Shown here in pieces: positions 13,956 through 18,537 of a DNA stretch of 18,537 nucleotides; position 1 is the first letter of the stretch, and the number at the start of each line of letters is the position of its first letter. Below the pieces are notes generated by a model. That model made no database searches. It was not told where the DNA came from and was given only the letters and a program-made list of their open reading frames with translations. The stretch comes from RGIG7300 sp045657645 (GTDB taxonomy: Bacteria; Bacillota; Clostridia; Oscillospirales; CAG-272). A program made the translations under genes and the position numbers. The DNA is taken from assembly GCA_045657645.1 (NCBI GenBank), contig JAZOTL010000133.1, positions 1 to 18,537 on the forward strand, read 5' to 3'.

Positions 13956-15335
13956 TTATTTGTTGAATTTTATCTCTCTTATAAGGTCGTTTATCTCGTC
14001 CTCATATTGAGAGTTTATCTTTATTTCGTCCTCAACCGCTTTTACTGAGTTCATCATTGTGGTACGGTCACGCTTGAAGATATCTCCTATCTTACCAAAG
14101 GAAAGCTCTGTAAGCTTATGTATAAGATATATACACTTGTGACGGGTAAAGGCGATATGCTCGGTTCTTCTGCGGCTTTTAAGCTCCTCTACAGGAACTC
14201 CGTAGCGCTGGGAAACAACCTTTATAATTCTTTCAACCGAAATATTTTTTGCAGGCTTATCGGTTATCATATCCGCAACTGCGTTTTTAGCCATTTCAAA
14301 GTCTATGGGAGTATTGATAAGGAAGCTGTGAGCGCATATCTTGTTTATGGCACCTTCCAGCTGTCTTACGTTAGAGGTAAGGTTTTCTGCAAGGTAGTTA
14401 AGTATCTCATAGGATATATCAACTCCACGCTTGTTTGCCTTGTCCTTCATAATTGCAATTCTCAATTCCAGGTTAGGTGGCTGAATATCTGCAATAAGTC
14501 CGCTTTCAAATCTGTTGCGCAGTCTGTCCTCAAGGGTTTTCATTTCACGAGGAGCAATATCCGAAGCAAGTATTATCTGCTTGTCCTCTTCGTAAAGGGT
14601 ATTAAAGGTATGGAAAAACTCTTCCTGTGTGGATTCCTTACCTGCAATAAACTGCACGTCATCGATAAGCAATGCATCAACGGTACGGAACGTGTTTCTG
14701 AACTGTGCCGTTGTTTTGTTTGCAATGCTTTCTATCATACGGTTGGTAAATTCCTCACCCTTAACGTACATAATGCGGGCATCGGGGTTATTTTCCTTCA
14801 TACGGTTCATTATTGCGTATAAAAGGTGGGTCTTACCAAGGCCGCTGGGGCCGTAGATAAACAGGGGATTGTATTCATCTGAAGGGCTGTTTGCCACCGC
14901 AAGGGAAGCTGCGTGAGCAAATTTGTTTGAGCTGCCTACTATAAAGTTATCAAAGGTGTAGTCATTCTTCTGGGTGTAGGTGCGGAAGGGCATGGGGGAT
15001 ATAGAAATATCCTCCGGCTCTTGCTCTACGGGTGCAGGATCTGCTTTTTTAACCTCTCCCGTGTAAACGCTTAAATCATGGGGTGCGTTATCATCCGATA
15101 AAATAACGATATCCACACTGTATTCCAAGAACAATTCAAGGTATTTTGCTATCTTTTCGGTATGCTTTGTTTCAACTATGTTTTTAAACATATCGTTTTT
15201 AGCCGCAAAGACAGCAACGTCTTCATTCAAATAAATAAGCTTGATATTATCAAACCAAAGCTTGATAAATGGCTGGGAAAATTCATCATGCATAGTTTCC
15301 TTAACTATTTCCCAAATGTCATCATAATACTGCAT
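13956..15335 (-). CDS. dnaA: Chromosomal replication initiator protein DnaA
   Basis: DnaA binds DnaA boxes, forms an ATP-dependent filament and opens the origin. The 459 residues contain domain I (1-80 or so), a short acidic linker around 95-115, the AAA+ domain with Walker A GPSGLGKT (162-169) and Walker B LLIDDVQF (222 onward), and arginine-finger region LRNRFESGL, followed by domain IV. Domain IV is unusual: the signature normally reading RDHTTV is RDRTTM (D423, R424, T425, T426), and the usual ARPRQ is AFTRH, keeping only the second arginine (R398). The ATG at 15335 has AAAGGA about eight bases upstream. The gene lies directly beside oriC and heads the leftward gene run. Confidence 0.99.
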   Translation of the reverse strand: MQYYDDIWEIVKETMHDEFSQPFIKLWFDNIKLIYLNEDVAVFAAKNDMFKNIVETKHTEKIAKYLELFLEYSVDIVILSDDNAPHDLSVYTGEVKKADPAPVEQEPEDISISPMPFRTYTQKNDYTFDNFIVGSSNKFAHAASLAVANSPSDEYNPLFIYGPSGLGKTHLLYAIMNRMKENNPDARIMYVKGEEFTNRMIESIANKTTAQFRNTFRTVDALLIDDVQFIAGKESTQEEFFHTFNTLYEEDKQIILASDIAPREMKTLEDRLRNRFESGLIADIQPPNLELRIAIMKDKANKRGVDISYEILNYLAENLTSNVRQLEGAINKICAHSFLINTPIDFEMAKNAVADMITDKPAKNISVERIIKVVSQRYGVPVEELKSRRRTEHIAFTRHKCIYLIHKLTELSFGKIGDIFKRDRTTMMNSVKAVEDEIKINSQYEDEINDLIREIKFNK

Positions 15336-15342
15336 TTTTTTA

Positions 15343-15399
15343 ATCCTTTCTCATTAATACTTGAAGGAATTATTGTATAATAATGTATATAACTTTAAA
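15343..15399 (-). promoter_or_regulatory. Likely dnaA promoter and ribosome-binding site
   Basis: On the minus strand TTTAAA (15399-15394) and TACAAT (15377-15372) are separated by 16 bases, a weak -35 and fair -10. GAGAAAGGA (15351-15343) precedes the dnaA ATG. The surrounding sequence is so AT-rich that other -10 choices are possible. No DnaA box is seen here. Confidence 0.4.
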
Positions 15400-15490
15400 T
15401 ATAATATAATTAATATAATTATACTATATTATAAATATTAATAAAAGATATTTAATAATAAAAAATTTAAAATTAACAATAACTTTACAA
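15361..15490. other. Extreme AT-rich tract upstream of dnaA
   Basis: About 130 bp with almost no G or C between the divergent dnaA and DUF4838 starts, rich in TATA, AATATAAT and TTAATA steps. It likely contains divergent promoters and could be a second easily melted region. No DnaA box accompanies it, unlike the bipartite Bacillus subtilis origin. Confidence 0.6.
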
Positions 15491-15552
15491 AAAGAGCGTC
15501 CTTTGGTGTTACAATTATAGTGAATAAGTATGTGATTACGGAAGGGTACTGA

Positions 15553-17277
15553 ATGGAAATTTTAAATAAGAAGATTACCTTGGCAGGAAATGATATTTCA
15601 GAATACAATATCGTTATTCCCAACAAGGCAACAGAGTGTGAAAAATACAGCGCCAAGGAGCTTAAAAAATATATAGCTCTTACAAGTGATAAGGTGCTTG
15701 ATATACTTACAGAGGATGAAAATGACCAGCGCCTTGCTATATACATAGGTAAGTGCAATAAAACAGCTATCGTCACCGATTTTTCCAAATACGGTGAAGA
15801 GGGCTTTATGATAACCATCTTCGGCGGTTGTCTTTACATCAGCGGTAACCAAAAAAGAGGAACCCTTTACGGTGTTTACACCTTCCTTGAAAAGTATTTA
15901 GGTTGGAGATTTTTCACCACCGATACAGAAATTCTCTATCCCGGAGATGTGAATCTTGAAGAAGGTATTTACGACGAGCAGATACCTATGATGGAGTGGC
16001 GTGACGTTTGCATCCCTGCTTATCAGCCTGTTGATATTGCGGTTAAGCGCAAGATAAACTCCAGCTACAGAAGAGATATTCCCGAGGCAATGGGAGGCAG
16101 CTTCCTTTACCCCGGAAGATTTATTCATACAATGGAAAGCCTTTTGGGCGTTCCCCAGCACCAGCAGCCCTGTTTTTCTGATGAAGAAAATCTTAAAAAG
16201 TGTATTGAAAGCGTTAGAAAGCTTCTTCGTGAAAACCCTGAGGCAAGAATTATCTCTGTTTCACAGAACGATAATAACCTTGATGAGGATAACTACTGCA
16301 CCTGTGAAAAGTGCCGCAAGATAGATGAGGAAGAGGGTAGCCACGCAGGAAGCCTGCTCCGTTTTGTTAACGGTGTGGCAGATGCCATAAAGGACGAATT
16401 CCCCAAGGTTTCCATTATGACCCTTGCCTATCTGCACACAACCGAGTGCCCCAAAATAACCGTTCCCCGTGACAACGTTATTATAGAATTTGCGCCTATG
16501 CAGCTTTGCTACAACCACGGTGCAGACGATATAAATTGCTCTGTAAACCGCGAGCTTCTTGAAGACTACCGCAACTGGGCAAGAATAGCTAACAGAATTT
16601 ATATTTGGGACTATTGCGCAAACTTCTCCTTTACAGTACCCCATTTCCCCGATTTTCACGTTTTGCGCCGTAATATGGCTTACTACGTGCATCACGGTGT
16701 TAAGGGTATGTTCTGTGAGGGTGATAACTATTACGATGATCAGACCACCGATATGGCGGAGCTGCGTGCGTACCTCCTTTCCAAGCTTCTCTGGGATCCC
16801 GAAATGAGCGAAGAGGAGTTCGAGGGCCATATGAATGAATTCCTTTTAGGTTACTATGGTCCCGGCGGAGTGCATATAAGAGAGTATCTGCGTATGCTTG
16901 AAGCTTCTGTTACAGATCCTGACAGACATATCTACTGCTATTCAAATCCTATGCATCTTTTTGATGCAAACTACGTAGCAGAGCACGATGATGAAATGAG
17001 AGCCCTTTGGGATAAGGCAGAGGAAATGGCAGAAACCGACCTTCAGCGTGAGCATATCTTCCGCTCAAAGCTTGGTTACAGATATACCTCTCTGCTCTAT
17101 ACCTTTGACCAGCGTATGAAGAACGCTACAGAGGAAGAAAAGAAGGCTCTTATTGAGGAAAATAAGGACTTTTACGAGGGTCTTTGCAAGGTTGACGTTA
17201 AGCCCCGCGGCTGGCAGTCTACCCTGCCCGAAATGACAGACTTTACCCAGTCTGCAGGCACAAAAATATACTGGTAA
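15553..17277 (+). CDS. DUF4838 domain-containing protein, probable carbohydrate-active enzyme
   Basis: The 574-residue product matches the DUF4838 type. An N-terminal alpha/beta domain like the non-catalytic domains of family 20 hexosaminidases and alpha-glucuronidases (about 10-130: YSAKELKKYI, IYIGKCNKT, RGTLYGVYTFLEKYLGWRFF) is followed by the DUF4838 barrel-like core (about 145-450), with the typical SVSQNDNN segment and the cysteine cluster CTCEKCRKID. Aromatic and acidic residues (WDYCANFSF, CEGDNYYDD) could line a glycan site. There is no signal peptide, so it probably works in the cytoplasm. Function in these families is largely unproven; a glycoside-hydrolase role is inference. GGAAGG about eight bases before the ATG is a good ribosome-binding site. 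It stands alone, divergent from dnaA, in the place where rpmH usually lies. Confidence 0.85.
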   Translation: MEILNKKITLAGNDISEYNIVIPNKATECEKYSAKELKKYIALTSDKVLDILTEDENDQRLAIYIGKCNKTAIVTDFSKYGEEGFMITIFGGCLYISGNQKRGTLYGVYTFLEKYLGWRFFTTDTEILYPGDVNLEEGIYDEQIPMMEWRDVCIPAYQPVDIAVKRKINSSYRRDIPEAMGGSFLYPGRFIHTMESLLGVPQHQQPCFSDEENLKKCIESVRKLLRENPEARIISVSQNDNNLDEDNYCTCEKCRKIDEEEGSHAGSLLRFVNGVADAIKDEFPKVSIMTLAYLHTTECPKITVPRDNVIIEFAPMQLCYNHGADDINCSVNRELLEDYRNWARIANRIYIWDYCANFSFTVPHFPDFHVLRRNMAYYVHHGVKGMFCEGDNYYDDQTTDMAELRAYLLSKLLWDPEMSEEEFEGHMNEFLLGYYGPGGVHIREYLRMLEASVTDPDRHIYCYSNPMHLFDANYVAEHDDEMRALWDKAEEMAETDLQREHIFRSKLGYRYTSLLYTFDQRMKNATEEEKKALIEENKDFYEGLCKVDVKPRGWQSTLPEMTDFTQSAGTKIYW

Positions 17278-17283
17278 CGGCAA

Positions 17284-17388
17284 GGTGAGCGATAAATCGC
17301 AGTGAAATCCTTTTGACAAGTCAAAAGGGTGAAATCCGACTTCGTCGGATGAAATCGCCTACGGCGGTGAAATATTTCCTGCGGAAAT
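17284..17388 (+). repeat. Array of TGAAAT units each followed by a short hairpin
   Basis: Four TGAAAT hexamers (17303, 17330, 17350, 17368) are each followed at once by a perfect small inverted repeat of a different sequence: CCTTTTGAC/GTCAAAAGG, CCGAC-TTC-GTCGG, CGCC-TAC-GGCG and ATTTCC-TGC-GGAAAT. A degenerate fifth unit (TGAG then GCGAT/ATCGC) precedes them. Stem sequences differ but pairing is kept, so structure and not sequence is conserved. It lies 6 nt after the DUF4838 stop and before its terminator, so it would be in the 3' end of that mRNA. I do not recognise a named RNA family. Confidence 0.8.
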
Positions 17389-17397
17389 GTTAATGTA

Positions 17398-17433
17398 AAA
17401 AGACGGCGTGGACTGTGTCCCGCGCCGTCTTTT
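17398..17433. terminator. Bidirectional intrinsic terminator
   Basis: AAAAGACGGCG (17398-17408) pairs with CGCCGTCTTTT (17423-17433), an 11-bp stem with T runs on both strands. It separates the convergent DUF4838 and His-rich protein genes and probably ends both transcripts. Confidence 0.9.
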
Positions 17434-17450
17434 ATACTTATTTAATTAAC

Positions 17451-17810
17451 TTATTTCTGCTTTGTTTTTCTGGGAACAAAGAGTACGAGAGCTATAACGA
17501 AAGCAACTGCGATAACAACTGCAACGATGATTGCGATCATACCGGATGTACCAAGATCAGACCAGGTTGCGCCTGTGGTAGCAGCTGCAGTTTCTGCTGC
17601 GTGGTCATGACCTGCGTGAGGATCTGCTGTAGTAACAGCTTCGGTTCCGTGATCATGGCCTGCGTGAGGATCTGCGGTGGTTTCAGCTACTGTAGTTGTA
17701 GTATCAGCGCCGGTTGTTACCTCTGTAGCAAATACGTTTACAAGTGTGAGTGCCATAAGTGTGGCAATCATAATTACGGCAAATATAGCCTTAAGATTTA
17801 CGTTTTTCAT
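17451..17810 (-). CDS. Secreted, membrane-anchored protein with His-rich repeats
   Basis: The 119-residue protein has a clear signal peptide (basic MKNVNLK, hydrophobic 8-26, probable cleavage after VFA at 28). A low-complexity Thr/Ala/Glu region follows, with two identical 11-residue repeats TTADPHAGHDH (44-54 and 60-70). Residues 90-112 form a transmembrane helix, followed by the basic tail PRKTKQK. The expected topology is an external His/Asp-rich segment of about 60 residues tethered to the membrane. HAGHDH clusters are typical of zinc, nickel or copper binding, so metal binding at the cell surface is inferred. I cannot name a family. AAAGGA lies nine bases before the ATG. It is a single-gene unit, convergent with the DUF4838 gene, on the strand opposite to fork movement. 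Confidence 0.82.
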   Translation of the reverse strand: MKNVNLKAIFAVIMIATLMALTLVNVFATEVTTGADTTTTVAETTADPHAGHDHGTEAVTTADPHAGHDHAAETAAATTGATWSDLGTSGMIAIIVAVVIAVAFVIALVLFVPRKTKQK

Positions 17811-17946
17811 TATAATGAAGTCCTTTCATATTACAGTAAAAAATTACTTGTTTTCATATGCATATAAGCATAGCAAATGCAAATGAACACAAGATTAACA
17901 AAAATTTAATAAATTGTGTACATACGATATAGAAAAAGGAGAAAGT

Positions 17947-18276
17947 ATGGAAACCAAACGTTTTTCAAAAAATGATAATTCCTTTATCTGTGCCCATTGC
18001 GGCAAAGAGGTTGAGCCCTTGGGTTATACCTCCCGTAATCACTGTCCCTTTTGCCTTTGGTCCTTGCACGTGGACGAAAATCCCGGGGACCGCGCCTGTG
18101 AGTGCCGCGCACCAATGGAGCCTGTTTCAGCCGTGACCGACCCCAAAAAGGGATATATTATTATTCACCGCTGTACAAAGTGCGGCGCCATAAAGCGCAA
18201 TAAAGCCGCCCACGAAGCGAAAATCCAACCTGATGATATTATGAAGATAATTGAGCTTACTGCAAAGCAGATATAA
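17947..18276 (+). CDS. RNHCP domain-containing zinc-ribbon protein
   Basis: The 109-residue protein contains the RNHCP motif (residues 30-34) that names this family. Four paired-cysteine sites fit zinc-ribbon folding: C15/C18, C33/C36, C51/C53 and C76/C79. The FSKNDNSFICAHCG start and the GYIIIHRCTKCG strand are typical. Molecular function is not established; nucleic-acid or protein binding is a guess from the fold. The frame is open to a TTG at 17914, but the ATG at 17947 is chosen because AAAAAGGAG ends five bases before it and the family begins there. It is divergent from the His-rich protein gene and is followed by two palindromes that may terminate it. Confidence 0.88.
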   Translation: METKRFSKNDNSFICAHCGKEVEPLGYTSRNHCPFCLWSLHVDENPGDRACECRAPMEPVSAVTDPKKGYIIIHRCTKCGAIKRNKAAHEAKIQPDDIMKIIELTAKQI

Positions 18277-18284
18277 AACCTTAC

Positions 18285-18324
18285 GCTTTTTGAAAAAAGC
18301 TCCCAACTTTTTGAAAAAAGTTGG
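18285..18324 (+). terminator. Two tandem TTTTTGAAAAA palindromes after the RNHCP gene
   Basis: GCTTTTT/AAAAAGC (18285-18300) and CCAACTTTTT/AAAAAGTTGG (18303-18324) both have a GA loop. They start nine bases after the stop codon. They belong to the dispersed palindrome family and may serve as terminators, though the T run is in the stem and not after it. Confidence 0.55.
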
Positions 18325-18400
18325 ACAAAAACTTTAATAATCCCGTGGAGTTTTATTAAAACTTCAAATTCGTGGCACGAAGGATTAAGTTTGTTCAACC
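18325..18400 (-). repeat. Dispersed intergenic repeat, mosaic copy
   Basis: A forward fragment (ACAAAAACTTTAATAAT, 18325-18341) is joined to a reverse core (about 18345-18400; its complement has AACTTAATCC, CTTCGTGCCACGAA and AAACTCCACG). The next bases AAGCCCTCCTTGCCTAAAG are one arm of the GC-rich hairpin seen whole at 11081-11115. Here the arm is joined to the CCACCTGCGGTGG element, so the repeat is a mosaic. Confidence 0.65.
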
Positions 18401-18415
18401 CAAGCCCTCCTTGCC

Positions 18416-18537
18416 TAAAGGCCACCTGCGGTGGGGCTATCATCGCGTGAAGCTTAGTTTAAACTTTGAGTCTGTAGCACGAATATTCAAGTTAGTGCAA
18501 ACTCATTTATAAAAGTTTTTGCGCCGCTTTTTTCAAA
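18416..18537. repeat. Right copy of exact 122-bp terminal direct repeat
   Basis: Identical to bases 1-122. The repeated stretch ends in the middle of the TTTTTTCAAAAA palindrome, at the window boundary. Confidence 0.95.

Noticed and set aside
14118..14822. 234-residue plus-strand open frame opposite dnaA
   Set aside because: Antisense shadow of dnaA with no start signal or protein family features.
17284..17388. CRISPR-like array
   Set aside because: The constant part is only 6 nt, spacing is irregular and the spacers are self-complementary hairpins; no cas genes are nearby.
17914..17946. Upstream TTG start for the RNHCP protein
   Set aside because: The extension runs through the AAAAAGGAG ribosome-binding site that serves the ATG at 17947.
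1..18537. Circular plasmid or phage suggested by identical ends
   Set aside because: The genes are core chromosomal genes with oriC, no phage or plasmid genes are present, and the end sequence is a dispersed repeat.

Overview
The window looks like a chromosomal replication-origin region from a low-to-moderate-GC Bacillota, most likely an uncultured gut-type Clostridia (Oscillospiraceae-like). This rests on the dnaA-dnaN-recF-remB-gyrB-gyrA order, Shine-Dalgarno sites of the AAGGAG type, a DUF370/RemB gene, a DUF4838 protein and an RNHCP-domain protein. The taxonomic call is inference; no 16S gene is present.

Layout, left to right. Positions 1-1050 hold mosaic intergenic repeats around one small plus-strand DUF559 nuclease-like gene that is flanked by a 22-bp inverted repeat. 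From 1072 to 15335 almost everything is on the minus strand. In transcription order this is dnaA, the oriC spacer, dnaN, recF, a 485-nt repeat-filled gap, remB, gyrB (broken by a 1-nt frameshift in this sequence), a PfkB-family sugar kinase, gyrA, a membrane-anchored protein of unknown function, recA, recX, rimO and pgsA, ending at a strong hairpin terminator. Most junctions overlap or nearly touch, so these are tight, probably translationally coupled operons. To the right of dnaA the strand switches: a plus-strand DUF4838 gene, a small array of hairpins each preceded by TGAAAT, a bidirectional terminator, a minus-strand secreted His-rich membrane-anchored protein, a plus-strand RNHCP zinc-ribbon protein, and then repeats again.

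The oriC spacer (13662-13955) contains a perfect DnaA box, several near-perfect boxes, a GC-rich spacer, a run of DnaA-trio-like triplets and an AT-rich unwinding stretch, in the order known from Bacillus subtilis. Genes left of the origin run leftward and the first gene to its right runs rightward, as expected for bidirectional replication. The genes cover initiation (DnaA), the sliding clamp (DnaN), recombination and repair (RecF, RecA, RecX) and supercoiling (GyrA/GyrB). Lipid synthesis (PgsA), ribosome modification (RimO) and biofilm-regulator (RemB) genes travel with them.

The first 122 bases are repeated exactly as the last 122. Both copies lie in the intergenic repeat family found elsewhere in the window, so the contig probably broke at (or was falsely closed through) a repeat and is not a true small circle. 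Most worth a second look: the TGAAAT-hairpin array after the DUF4838 gene, the inverted-repeat-bounded DUF559 module, the dispersed palindromic repeat family, the gyrB frameshift, the DnaA-trio origin paired with an unusual DnaA DNA-binding motif, and the sugar kinase wedged between gyrB and gyrA.
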